Part shown: positions 1 through 6,219 of the stretch, one piece after another
Numbering within the stretch: position 1 is the stretch's first letter
How the letters are laid out: every line of letters starts with the position of its first letter
Assembly: GCF_039532605.1 (NCBI RefSeq)
Contig: NZ_BAAARY010000043.1
Location: 1 to 8,420 of the forward strand
Direction: 5' to 3'
DNA: 8,420 bases
From: Pilimelia columellifera
GTDB taxonomy: Bacteria > Actinomycetota > Actinomycetes > Mycobacteriales > Micromonosporaceae
Made by a program: the position numbers and the translations under genes
The notes under the pieces: generated by a model
Seen by the model: the letters and a program-made list of their open reading frames with translations, nothing else
Databases searched by the model: none
What the model was told of the DNA's origin: nothing

Positions 1-67
1 AAAGTTTGTCCACAACATACAGACGATCACGCGGTGGCCGCCCCACGTCCAGCCCCGAACCCGCAGG

Positions 68-239
68 TCAGACCCTGAAGTACGGCTGTCGTACTAGGCC
101 CGCCAGCGACTGTGCGATCTGGCGTGCCGTCTGGGCGGTCCGAGCTGCCGGCCCGTGGTGCGCCGCGGTGAACGGCACGCCCCGCAGCCGGGCCCGCCTG
201 CTCGCCGTGCCGGACCAGATACACCAGCGTGCGCGCCAT
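68..239 (-). pseudogene. Histidine phosphatase family protein, decayed remnant
   Basis: Starting at the ATG at 239 the minus strand reads MARTLVYLVRHGE, the N-terminal RHG signature of the histidine phosphatase (phosphoglycerate mutase-like) superfamily, whose His takes the phosphoryl group. The first frame then becomes meaningless. A second frame carries on with LRGVPFTAAHHGPAARTAQ and a helix like TARQIAQSLAGL, which matches the next conserved segment of the family, and ends at a stop at 68-70. The usual stretch between these motifs (about 15-25 residues, with the LSxxGxxQA element) is missing, so a frame-changing internal deletion is inferred. Family members are usually about 190-220 residues; here barely 55 remain and the second half, including the second catalytic His, is absent. 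An inactive relic. Confidence is high for the family, moderate for the exact extent of the lesion. Confidence 0.7.
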
Positions 240-544
240 TGTGCCTCCCGCCGACATGACCCTCAACCTAGGAGCCGCGGTCCAGTTCGACCACTTCCAG
301 GACCATCTCAGGAACGGTGGGGTGGCGGTGACGTGGACGCTGACCAGTTGTCCGTCAGCGTCAGCAAGGTCAGCCTCGGTCACGGCGGCGAGGATGGCCC
401 GGCCCAGGCGGGATCGCATCCACCACAACGCCGTGCGGCAACTCCCCGCCAAAGCCTTCACCCTGCGACTGGCTGACCCTGAGCCGGGCCGCGCTCGTGC
501 CCGCCGCGCTCGGCTGGGCCACAGACCGTGGCAAGGGCCGGGGC
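240..544. other. Stretch without a recognisable gene; possible decayed coding sequence
   Basis: Open frames exist on both strands, but none gives a protein I recognise. On the minus strand a short tail reading VPEMVLEVVELDRGS ends in TAG at 268-270, about 30 bases before the phosphatase start. It could be the C-terminus of a former upstream gene whose body is broken by frameshifts. No tRNA, hairpin or repeat stands out. Confidence 0.3.
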
Positions 545-1360
545 TCAGGCAGTGAGCTGGTAGAAGCGCCAGAACCCGAAGCCTACGATCGGCAGCACGG
601 ACACGTCGGCGAAGCCGGCCTCGTTCGCGTAGCGGCGCAGCGTGTCGGCGCGCATCACCGTGCCGGTGCCGGCGCTCGGCGGGTGCGACAGCCCGTCGGG
701 CAGGCAGATGAGGATGCTGAACCCGTACATGAGCCGTTCGACATCGTCACCGGGTGCGGCGAACGCCTCGGCCACCGCTTCGTCCATGACCACCATGACC
801 CCACCGGGTTTCAGGGACCGCATGGCCGCCGCCAACACTGCCACCGGCTGCGGCATGTCGTGCACGCACTCGAACGCGAACACCACGTCGTAGGCGCCTT
901 CGGGTAGCTCGGCAGCATCGCCGCTGTAGATGCGCACCCGGTCGCCGAGTCCCGCGGCGTCCACGTTCTCGCCGGCCAGTCGCACCGACGCCGGGTCGAT
1001 GTCGTGGCCGACGAGCTGGGCTTGCGGGTAGGCGCGGGCGAGGGCGATCGTCGACCACGCCCCGCCACAACCGACGTCGGCGATCTTGGTGCCGGATTGG
1101 CGTAGCCGCCGGTCAAGGTCAGGGACGGTTGCCAGGGCCGGGGCCAGGGCACGCTCGTACCATGGGCGGTTCATGTCCGCCTGGGACTCGCGGGCGTCCG
1201 CGCCGTACTGCGACCAGCTGACGCCGCCGCCGTCGCGGTATGAGCGTTCCAACGCCGGTAGTTGCGGCCCTCGACTAACGATCTTGTGAAAACTAGCGGT
1301 AAGGCTGTTCAGAGGGCCTGCGGCGGCATTCCGGGGCCGATGGGTGTTCAGGGATCGCAC
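545..1360 (-). CDS. Class I SAM-dependent methyltransferase, N-terminally truncated
   Basis: The protein keeps a complete Rossmann-type methyltransferase domain: motif I IADVGCGGAWS (about residues 93-103 counted from the GTG at 1360), the acidic residue after strand 2 in GHDID (D120), SGDAAEL (about 146-152), the strand-4 segment VVFAFECVHDM, and a C-terminal part with MRADTLRRYANEAGF and GFGFWRFYQL. It resembles the family of about 350 residues that has an N-terminal winged-helix region followed by methyltransferase; substrates are mostly unknown. Here that N-terminal region (about 100-120 residues) is gone. Family similarity begins only near LPALERSYRDGGGVSW, within about 10 codons of the 40-bp repeat at 1278-1317. 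Residues 1-28 or so are encoded by the repeat and sequence beyond it, so they are not native. The original start is lost; expression would need a fortuitous start (GTG 1360 or the internal Met at MNRPWYE). Probably non-functional. Confidence 0.75.
   Translation of the reverse strand: MRSLNTHRPRNAAAGPLNSLTASFHKIVSRGPQLPALERSYRDGGGVSWSQYGADARESQADMNRPWYERALAPALATVPDLDRRLRQSGTKIADVGCGGAWSTIALARAYPQAQLVGHDIDPASVRLAGENVDAAGLGDRVRIYSGDAAELPEGAYDVVFAFECVHDMPQPVAVLAAAMRSLKPGGVMVVMDEAVAEAFAAPGDDVERLMYGFSILICLPDGLSHPPSAGTGTVMRADTLRRYANEAGFADVSVLPIVGFGFWRFYQLTA
1278..1317 (+). repeat. 40-bp direct repeat, copy 1 (Tn3-type terminal repeat)
   Basis: Identical to 4491-4530 except for one base (T at 1308, G at 4521), in the same orientation. 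It contains GAAAACTAGCGGTAAG, which matches the inner end of the Tn3 terminal repeat as I remember it (GAAAACTCACGTTAAG) at 13 of 16 positions, including the final TAAG. Similarity stops abruptly on the left at ACGATC and fades gradually on the right, as expected for an element end facing right. The left edge is where the methyltransferase loses its homology. A canonical GGGG outer end is not visible, so the exact boundary is uncertain. Confidence 0.6.
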
Positions 1361-1419
1361 CTATCCGAGACCGGTGGTGTGGCAGGGAGGGAACGTCGGA
1401 AACGAACCCGCAGACGGTC

Positions 1420-1445
1420 GATTGGAGCGCGGGAGGCGCTCAATC
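1420..1445 (-). terminator. Hairpin downstream of the response regulator gene
   Basis: GAGCGC (1425-1430) and GCGCTC (1436-1441) form a stem around a 5-base loop. The stem extends outward to GATTG/CAATC with one bulged G, about 10 pairs in all. It lies 60-85 bases after the stop of the response regulator gene read on the minus strand. No T-run follows, which is common in actinomycetes. A terminator is a reasonable inference but untested. Confidence 0.4.
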
Positions 1446-1505
1446 ACGTCCGAACGTCACCTTCCGTGCCGGGTCTGCCAGACGTGAGTAAGAGCCCCGC
1501 TGGTG

Positions 1506-2192
1506 TCAGCCGGGTGGTCCGCCGACGAGCCCCGAGTCGTAGGCGGCGATGACGAGCTGCGCCCGGTCGCGGGCCTGGAGCTTGGCCAGCAGGTGGCCGA
1601 TGTGGGTCTTGACCGTGCCGACGCTGAGGTGGAGATCGGCGGCGATCTCCACATTCGACTGGCCCTGGCCGACGAGGGTGAGGACGTCCCGTTCGCGGCT
1701 GGTGACGCCGTCCAGGCCGCGCGGGGCGGCCAGCCGTGCGGGGCGGCGCACGAACTCGGAGATGAGTCGCCGGGTGGTGGACGGCGCGAGCAGCGAGTCG
1801 CCCGCGGCGACCACCCGGATTGCGGTGAGCAGTTCCGGGGCTGTGGTGTCTTTGAGTAGGTAGCCGCTGGCGCCGGCCCGTAACGCGGCGTACACGTACT
1901 CGTCTAGGTCGAAGGTGGTCAGGATGAGAACGTGGACGTTGGCGGACTCCGGGGCGCCGCAGATTTGCCGGGTGGCTTGGATACCGTCCATGCCTGGCAT
2001 ACGCACGTCCATGAGTACGACGTCGGGGGTGGTGCTGCGGGCGAGGTGCACGGCTTCTGCGCCCGTGCCGGCCTCGCCGACGGTGACGAGTCCGGGCGTG
2101 GTGTCGATGAGTAGCCGGAAGCTGTCACGGATGAGCACCTGGTCCTCGGCGAGCAGCACCCGGATGGGTGGGGCGGCGGCGTCGGGAGTCAT
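1506..2192 (-). CDS. NarL/LuxR-family response regulator
   Basis: A 228-residue DNA-binding response regulator of normal length. The receiver domain (about 10-125) has the acidic pair E16/D17, phosphoacceptor D62 in VVLMDVRMPGMDG, the switch Thr at T92 in LILTTFD, and K114 in GYLLKD. The LuxR-type helix-turn-helix (about 163-225) contains LTSRE-like VTSRERDVL, NVEIAADLHLSVGTVKTHI and the LLAKLQARDRAQLV tail. All key residues are present, so it should be active. Its ATG overlaps the stop of the kinase gene by 4 bases (ATGA at 2189-2192), implying translational coupling and that the kinase is its partner. The target is unknown; the divergent membrane-protein gene at 3611 is the obvious candidate, by analogy with DesK/DesR and LiaS/LiaR-type systems. 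Confidence 0.93.
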   Translation of the reverse strand: MTPDAAAPPIRVLLAEDQVLIRDSFRLLIDTTPGLVTVGEAGTGAEAVHLARSTTPDVVLMDVRMPGMDGIQATRQICGAPESANVHVLILTTFDLDEYVYAALRAGASGYLLKDTTAPELLTAIRVVAAGDSLLAPSTTRRLISEFVRRPARLAAPRGLDGVTSRERDVLTLVGQGQSNVEIAADLHLSVGTVKTHIGHLLAKLQARDRAQLVIAAYDSGLVGGPPG

Positions 2193-3388
2193 GACGCGGC
2201 TCCGCCCGGCGCAAACGGCAGGTGGGCGGCCACACGGAAGCCCCCGTCAGCGCTGGGTCCGGCGTGGAAGGACCCGCCGTATAGCGTGACACGTTCGCGC
2301 ATGCCGATCAGCCCGTAACCGCCGTCGGCCGGTTTCCCCGCTGGGCGAAGAGGGCCCGGGTCGGTCACCTCGATGGCCACCTCCCGGCCGGTGAGCGTCA
2401 CCGTGACCCGGCACGTGGTGGCGGTCGTGTGGGTCGTGACGTTGGTGAGGGCCTCCTGCACGATCCGGTACACCGACGTGTCCACCCCGCTGGGGGGAAG
2501 GCCGTCGGCGGTGATGGTGAGGTCGACGTGCAGGCCGGTGGAGCGCATCCGGTCGGCCAGTTCCGGCAGGCCGGCCAGCCCGGTCGGCGGGCCATGGTGG
2601 TACGGGTCGGCGTCGGCGCGCAACCCGCCCAATATCCTGCGGATTTCGTTGAGCGTGGTGCGGCTGGTGTGTTCGATGGTGTTCAGGGCGGCACGCACCT
2701 CGTCCGGTCGGGCGTCGGCGATGTGGTTGGCCACCGTCGCCTTGACCGCGATCAAGCTCATGCTGTGCCCGATGAGGTCGTGGAGCTCGCGGGAGATACG
2801 CAGCCGCTCCTCGATCACCGCGGTGTGGGCGAGCTGACGGGCCAGCCCGGCGTGGGCATCGCGCCGGGCGCGTACCAGCAGACCGAGTGCCCACGCGACA
2901 CCCATGGCCGCGGCGGTGGCACCCAGTTCGACCGGCCAGTACGGCGGCAGCTCGCTGCGGTCCAACGCGGGCGCCAGGGTGGGCAGGACGTCCCGGTAGA
3001 AAAACACGATCGCGGCCGATGCGGTGATCAGGCAGGCCATCAGTGCAGCCGACGACCGCACGCGGGAAGCGGTGCAGGCCACCAGATAGAGGACGAGCAC
3101 GGTCGGCGCGAACGACAGCAGCAACATACCGGCGGTGACCGCGCCGAGCACGGTGGCCAGCGTCGCTGCCGTACCGGCGGCGGCGAGCGCCGGTAGCGGC
3201 CACCGTCGGCGGACCGACACCGGTGCCGCCAGCACCACCCCGACCAGCCACGCCGACCAAACCGGCCATCGCGACGCTGGCCCAGGCGGGTCGACGATCG
3301 AGTACCCCACCGTCAGCGCGAGCGCGCCGGCGATCACGACGTCGATGAGCCCGGGGCGTCCGCCGAGCCAGCGTACTGCTGATCTCAT
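2189..3388 (-). CDS. DesK-like membrane sensor histidine kinase (HisKA_3)
   Basis: 399 residues from the ATG at 3388. Hydrophobic segments at about 15-32, 44-58, 64-84, 86-106, 113-131 and 155-172 suggest a polytopic sensor with little extracellular loop, so the signal is probably sensed in or near the membrane. The dimerisation/phosphoacceptor helix reads LRISRELHDLIGHSMSLI with H203; the ATPase domain has the N box QEALTNV (N316), VTDPG (D343) and GGYGLIGMRERV (about 357-366). This is the HisKA_3 plus HATPase_c architecture of NarL-type partners. An in-frame ATG at 3400 is an equally possible start (neither has a clear ribosome site); the frame stays open to 3637, but upstream residues are Arg-rich and look non-coding. 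It overlaps the downstream regulator gene by 4 bases. The stimulus is not deducible. Confidence 0.9.
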   Translation of the reverse strand: MRSAVRWLGGRPGLIDVVIAGALALTVGYSIVDPPGPASRWPVWSAWLVGVVLAAPVSVRRRWPLPALAAAGTAATLATVLGAVTAGMLLLSFAPTVLVLYLVACTASRVRSSAALMACLITASAAIVFFYRDVLPTLAPALDRSELPPYWPVELGATAAAMGVAWALGLLVRARRDAHAGLARQLAHTAVIEERLRISRELHDLIGHSMSLIAVKATVANHIADARPDEVRAALNTIEHTSRTTLNEIRRILGGLRADADPYHHGPPTGLAGLPELADRMRSTGLHVDLTITADGLPPSGVDTSVYRIVQEALTNVTTHTTATTCRVTVTLTGREVAIEVTDPGPLRPAGKPADGGYGLIGMRERVTLYGGSFHAGPSADGGFRVAAHLPFAPGGAAS

Positions 3389-3400
3389 GGCCGCCAACAT

Positions 3401-3610
3401 AACGGCGTACGGATCGCGTCGGCATCTGCCCCCGGTCGTGGACGTCGGATCCAACCTGAGTCGTAACTTCGCCCGCCGGATCGGCCCGCGGACCTGTCCG
3501 CAAGTCCAGACTGCGGCCAGACGCGCCGGGGCCGCCACGACGACACGATATCGGCACGGCCGCGATCGACAAACGCGACGCCGTCCACTCCGAGAAAGGC
3601 GGGCAGAACG
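3401..3610. promoter_or_regulatory. Divergent intergenic region with a 14-bp palindrome
   Basis: This gap separates the divergent kinase and membrane-protein genes and should hold both promoters. A perfect palindrome lies at 3488-3501 (GCGGAC, two bases, GTCCGC), with an 8-bp CGATATCG further right. Either could be an operator for the adjacent response regulator, but that is inference from position. I could not pick convincing -35/-10 boxes. Confidence 0.35.
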
Positions 3611-4417
3611 ATGTTCCCGGCACTTCGACAGCGCCACACTCGATGGCGTGCGGCGATCGCGAACCGGCGCGTCCTCAACGCCGAAGCCGTCGCGCAGCGC
3701 GGCGTCGCGTTCCCCGGACGCTGGGTCGTCGGCCCGGCCGCGGTCTGCGGTCCGCTGCTGATCCTCACCGGCATGCTGCTACGGATCCGGTACCACTACT
3801 TCTTCCCGGAGCAGCTCGCCGGCTACGAACAGCATCCCGTCCTCATCACCGCCGCGTACGCCTGTTACGCCAGCGGCACGGTTCTGCTCTGGCCGGCCGT
3901 GCTCGAACTGGCCCGCAGGATCGGTGCGACGCACCCACGATGGGCGCACTGGGGCGGTTGCCTGGTCATGTTCGGGCTGTTCACTCGTACATTCCACTTC
4001 GGCACCGACCACCTGGCCTTTCACCTTGTCGACAGTCAGGGGCTGACCACTGCGGTCGCTGCTGTGGACCATTACTACGTCGCCTGGCGCGACATCGGCT
4101 GGCACCCCTTTCGGATGTTGAGCGGTACCATCGTGACCGGCTGGGTGGTCCTCGCCATCGGCGCCTACCGCTCCGGCGTCCTCGGCCCCGGCCGCGCCGT
4201 ACTCCTGGGCTTGATGTCGATGCTCGCCCTGGGCACTCTCAAGGGAACCCAGATACCGCAGTCGCTGATCGCTGCGGCTGGACTCTGCGCCACGTTCATC
4301 CCGCTCGGCGTCGCGGTGCTGCGCGACGGACCACGACCGAGCAACCGCGCCCTGTTCTGGCTTGCTGTGCTCCTCGGCCTGTTCGTCCTGGGCCAGTTCC
4401 ACGCACCTCGGGGGTGA
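3611..4417 (+). CDS. Polytopic membrane protein of unknown function, His-rich loop
   Basis: A 268-residue protein not assigned to any family I can name. After a basic N-terminus (about 1-37) there are roughly six to seven hydrophobic segments: about 38-57, 76-100, 114-128, 168-187, 196-212, 215-236 and 248-264. The region between the third and fourth is rich in His and aromatic residues (FHFGTDHLAFHLVD at about 128-141, then VDHYY and GWHPFRM to about 169), suggesting metal or haem binding or a membrane-enzyme active site; this is speculation. The ATG at 3611 has a GAAAGG-like ribosome site about 12 bases upstream. The gene diverges from the kinase gene, so it may be the target or the signal partner of that two-component system. 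A strong hairpin follows its stop. Codon pattern (GC-rich third positions) supports this frame over the overlapping +1 frame. Confidence 0.8.
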   Translation: MFPALRQRHTRWRAAIANRRVLNAEAVAQRGVAFPGRWVVGPAAVCGPLLILTGMLLRIRYHYFFPEQLAGYEQHPVLITAAYACYASGTVLLWPAVLELARRIGATHPRWAHWGGCLVMFGLFTRTFHFGTDHLAFHLVDSQGLTTAVAAVDHYYVAWRDIGWHPFRMLSGTIVTGWVVLAIGAYRSGVLGPGRAVLLGLMSMLALGTLKGTQIPQSLIAAAGLCATFIPLGVAVLRDGPRPSNRALFWLAVLLGLFVLGQFHAPRG

Positions 4418-4430
4418 CCCCACCCACTCG

Positions 4431-4462
4431 GCCGCGCACACGCCTATACCGATGTGCGCGGC
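4431..4462 (+). terminator. Hairpin terminator after the membrane-protein gene
   Basis: GCCGCGCACA (4431-4440) pairs perfectly with TGTGCGCGGC (4453-4462) around a 12-base loop, 14 bases after the stop codon at 4415-4417. No T-run follows. The 10-bp GC-rich stem directly behind a gene is best read as a transcription terminator, and it also shows that the left flank of the second repeat is still ordinary gene-end sequence. Confidence 0.65.
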
Positions 4463-4490
4463 TCAGGGGGGCCGACCGGAATAACGTTCG

Positions 4491-4530
4491 ACGATCTTGT
4501 GAAAACTAGCGGTAAGGCTGGTCAGAGGGC
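4491..4530 (+). repeat. 40-bp direct repeat, copy 2 (Tn3-type terminal repeat)
   Basis: 39 of 40 bases match 1278-1317 in the same orientation. It sits 18 bases beyond the stop of the resolvase gene, where a Tn3-family terminal repeat would be expected, and its TAAG inner motif ends at 4516. Beyond position 4530 a weaker similarity to the sequence after copy 1 persists for about 18 bases. A run of six G at 4466-4471 lies further out, and an outer end there would make the repeat about 50 bp long, but copy 1 lacks it. Confidence 0.65.
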
Positions 4531-4548
4531 ATTTGGCTGATTTCGGGA

Positions 4549-5148
4549 CTACGCCTCTTCGAGGCTGCTGGTTGCCGGGTCGCCGTGGATGACGCGGTGG
4601 ATGGTGGAGCGGCCGACGCTGTATTCCTCGGCCAGGTCGGCCAGGGACAGGCCGCCTTCGGCGTAGCGGGAGCGGATGGAGCGTTGGGCGGACTCGGGGA
4701 GCTTGGGTTGCTTGCCGCGGAGTTTGCCCTTGCGTTTGGCGACGGCCATGCCTTCGCGAGTGCGTAGCCGGATCAGGTTGGCCTCGAACTCGGCGACCAT
4801 GGCCAGGGTTTGCAGGAAGAGCCGACCAAACGGGTCGTTCCAGTCGTGAATCGCGGCGCCGAGCCCGAACTGGACGCCACGCTCGGCTAGGTCGGTGAGG
4901 ATCTGGCAGGCCTCGGTCATGTTGCGGGCGAAGCGGTCGAACTTGGTGACGGTGAAGATGCTGCCGTTCCAGACGGCGGCGAGGGCCTGGTCGAGGCCGG
5001 CGCGGTTCTTGCGGCTGGTGCCGGAGAATCCGCGGTCGATGTAGATGCGGTCGGGGGCGACGCCGAGGGTGGTCAGCTGTTCGGTCTGGACGACCACGTC
5101 TTGTTCGTCGGTGGAGCAGCGGGCGTAGCCGACTCGGGTTCCGTTCAC
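4549..5148 (-). CDS. tnpR: Serine site-specific recombinase (Tn3-type resolvase)
   Basis: 199 residues, close to the roughly 185 of Tn3/gamma-delta resolvases. The catalytic domain begins with VGYARCSTDEQD, giving nucleophile S12 and R10; FDRFARN supplies D71, R72 and R75, equivalent to the conserved Asp-Arg-Arg of the family; the long E helix is GRLFLQTLAMVAEFEANLI and onward. After the basic linker KRKGKLRGKQPK a Hin-like helix-turn-helix (about 155-187, LSLADLAEEYSVGRSTIHRVI) binds the subsites. It should resolve cointegrates formed by the Tn3 transposase at res. The start is GTG at 5148: an in-frame TAG lies upstream and no other start is seen, and the Shine-Dalgarno is weak. The gene reads away from the res candidate just upstream, so autorepression by the resolvase is likely. 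No defect is visible. Confidence 0.92.
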   Translation of the reverse strand: MNGTRVGYARCSTDEQDVVVQTEQLTTLGVAPDRIYIDRGFSGTSRKNRAGLDQALAAVWNGSIFTVTKFDRFARNMTEACQILTDLAERGVQFGLGAAIHDWNDPFGRLFLQTLAMVAEFEANLIRLRTREGMAVAKRKGKLRGKQPKLPESAQRSIRSRYAEGGLSLADLAEEYSVGRSTIHRVIHGDPATSSLEEA

Positions 5149-5155
5149 AGCCTGG

Positions 5156-5276
5156 ATTGTTCCGGATAGGGCTCCTTCATCGGGACGACGCGCGGAACAC
5201 CTCTACGGAACACGGCTGACCTTGGCGGGCGTCTCGCTCTGTGGTGTTCCGGTGGGCGATCCTCAAACGGAACACC
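5156..5276. promoter_or_regulatory. res: Candidate res site (resolvase binding subsites)
   Basis: Five copies of a CGGAACAC-like half-site lie in 121 bases beside the resolvase start: inverted at 5156-5164 (ATTGTTCCG, one mismatch), direct at 5193-5200 and 5206-5213, inverted at 5243-5251 (GGTGTTCCG) and direct at 5268-5276 (CGGAACACC). The last two form a perfect 9-bp inverted repeat with a 16-base spacer, 34 bp in all, the geometry of a resolvase dimer site. A multi-subsite res next to tnpR is standard for Tn3 elements; assignment to subsites I, II and III is inferred. Confidence 0.65.
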
Positions 5277-5391
5277 GCCATACGCGGGATCCGATGTGCT
5301 CGACGACATGTAGGCACCCCCGGCAAAGCCTGCAGGCCGTTCGTGAGACCAGCCGACGGACAACGACCCGACCTCATCTGCAAACACTTAC

Positions 5392-5425
5392 TTGTGAAAG
5401 CGACCATTTGCGTTAGGGTGGCGTC
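5392..5425 (+). promoter_or_regulatory. Promoter of the arsR-type passenger operon, possibly leaderless
   Basis: TTGTGA (5392-5397), a 16-base spacer and TAGGGT (5414-5419) resemble an actinobacterial housekeeping promoter. The -10 box ends only 6 bases before the ATG at 5426, so transcription would start at or next to the start codon and give a leaderless message. The AGGGTGG overlapping the -10 could instead act as a ribosome site for a transcript from further upstream. The short segment CACTTACTTGTG around the -35 is a plausible operator for the encoded repressor. Confidence 0.5.
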
Positions 5426-5767
5426 ATGACTGTCCCGCCGCCGGCTCACGGCGTCGACCTCGACGCCGCCTTCGCTGCTCTCGGTGATCCAGTGCGCCGT
5501 GCCCTGGTGGCTCGGCTCGCCCGTGGTGACGCGACGGTCGGAGAACTCGCCGAGCCGTTCGCGATGACTCAGCAGGCGGTCTCTCATCACATCGGCGTTC
5601 TGCGACGTTGTGGCCTGGTCGAACAGCGGAGGGAGGGAACCCGGCGGCCCTGCCGGTTGAAGATCGAACACCTCACACCGTTGAACACCTGGATAGATGA
5701 CCAGCGAAAGGCCTGGGATGACCGGCTCACCGCGCTCGAACAGCATCTGAACAGCGAGGAAGCATGA
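5426..5767 (+). CDS. ArsR-family winged-helix repressor (passenger gene)
   Basis: 113 residues, the usual size. The N-terminus DLDAAFAALGDPVRRALVARL is the typical ArsR opening; the winged helix-turn-helix spans about 37-65 (VGELAEPFAMTQQAVSHHIGVLRRCGLV) with the wing at EQRREGTRRPCRLK. The C-terminal helix LNTWIDDQRKAWDDRLTALEQHL matches the subgroup that is regularly paired with SRPBCC/AHSA1 proteins. The metal-site ELCVCDL-type motif is absent (only C62 and C76), so it is probably not a metal sensor; its ligand is unknown. Its stop overlaps the next gene's start, so the two are co-translated. It most likely represses its own operon through the promoter at 5392-5425. It sits on the strand opposite to the transposition genes, as an independent passenger. 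Confidence 0.9.
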   Translation: MTVPPPAHGVDLDAAFAALGDPVRRALVARLARGDATVGELAEPFAMTQQAVSHHIGVLRRCGLVEQRREGTRRPCRLKIEHLTPLNTWIDDQRKAWDDRLTALEQHLNSEEA

Positions 5768-6201
5768 TGATTCGAGCAGAGCTCGACGGCGACGAACTGA
5801 TCGCCCGGCGTCGCCTCCCGGCCGCGCCCGAACGAGTCTGGGCTGCTTTCACGACCGCGATGAGCATCGCGGCGTTCTGGGGTGGCTCGCACGCCACGGT
5901 CGCACCGGAGTCCGTGACCGTCGATCTGCGACCCGGCGGCGAGTTCACGCTGGAGACCCGCGCATCGAACGGCGCCACCCGGCGGCTGCGGTTCGTGTAC
6001 GTCAGCCTCACCGCGCCGACTGAGCTGGTGTTCGACGAGCCTGTCACCGGACTCCGCACCACCGTGACATTGCAGCCCGCTGCGGAGGGCACCGATCTGA
6101 CGGTTCATCAACGCCGGCTTCCCCGTGAGCTCCAGACGGCCCAGGCGGCGGACGGGCTCGCCTCGATTCTTGACGCTCTTGCCGCGCATCTTCAGCAATG
6201 A
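5764..6201 (+). CDS. SRPBCC/AHSA1-domain protein (passenger gene)
   Basis: 145 residues forming a single START-like hydrophobic-pocket fold of the AHSA1 type: the opening IARRRLPAAPERVWAAFTT, the FWGG segment (about 38-41), RPGGEFTLETR (about 56-66), then FVYVSLTAPTELVF, TTVTLQPAAEGTDLTVHQ and a long C-terminal helix ending LDALAAHLQQ. Such proteins bind lipophilic or aromatic ligands; a catalytic role is not established. ATG at 5764 overlaps the repressor stop by 4 bases, but the adjacent ATG at 5767 is better spaced from GAGGA at 5756-5760 and may be the real start. Pairing with an ArsR-type repressor is a recurrent actinobacterial arrangement, so the ligand bound here may relate to the compound sensed; that is inference. 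Confidence 0.88.
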   Translation: MMIRAELDGDELIARRRLPAAPERVWAAFTTAMSIAAFWGGSHATVAPESVTVDLRPGGEFTLETRASNGATRRLRFVYVSLTAPTELVFDEPVTGLRTTVTLQPAAEGTDLTVHQRRLPRELQTAQAADGLASILDALAAHLQQ

Positions 6202-6219
6202 CAGAACGGGAGAACACCG

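Noticed and set aside
2247..3623. 458-codon open frame on the minus strand overlapping the histidine kinase
   Set aside because: It is Arg/Pro/His-rich with no domain, a frame shadow of the GC-rich kinase gene, whose own frame has all kinase motifs.
3779..4441. 220-codon minus-strand frame opposite the membrane protein
   Set aside because: Low-complexity acidic/Gln-rich antisense shadow without motifs.
3643..4509. 288-codon plus-strand frame over the membrane-protein gene
   Set aside because: Arg/Pro-rich without hydrophobic segments; it runs through the terminator hairpin and into the repeat. The frame at 3611 has membrane segments and a ribosome site.
4466..4516. GGGGGG...TAAG as a full-length canonical Tn3 inverted repeat of about 50 bp
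   Set aside because: The outer G run is not shared by the copy at 1278, where similarity starts only at ACGATC, so I restrict the repeat to 40 bp.
5193..5276. CGGAACAC repeats as a CRISPR array
   Set aside because: Units are 8-9 bp, in both orientations and unevenly spaced; this fits protein-binding half-sites, and no cas gene is present.
5328..5337. GCCTGCAGGC palindrome as an operator
   Set aside because: Isolated 10-bp palindrome in GC-rich DNA away from the promoter; chance occurrence is likely.
5177..5746. 189-codon minus-strand frame upstream of tnpR
   Set aside because: Covers the res candidate and the antisense of the arsR-type gene; no family resemblance.
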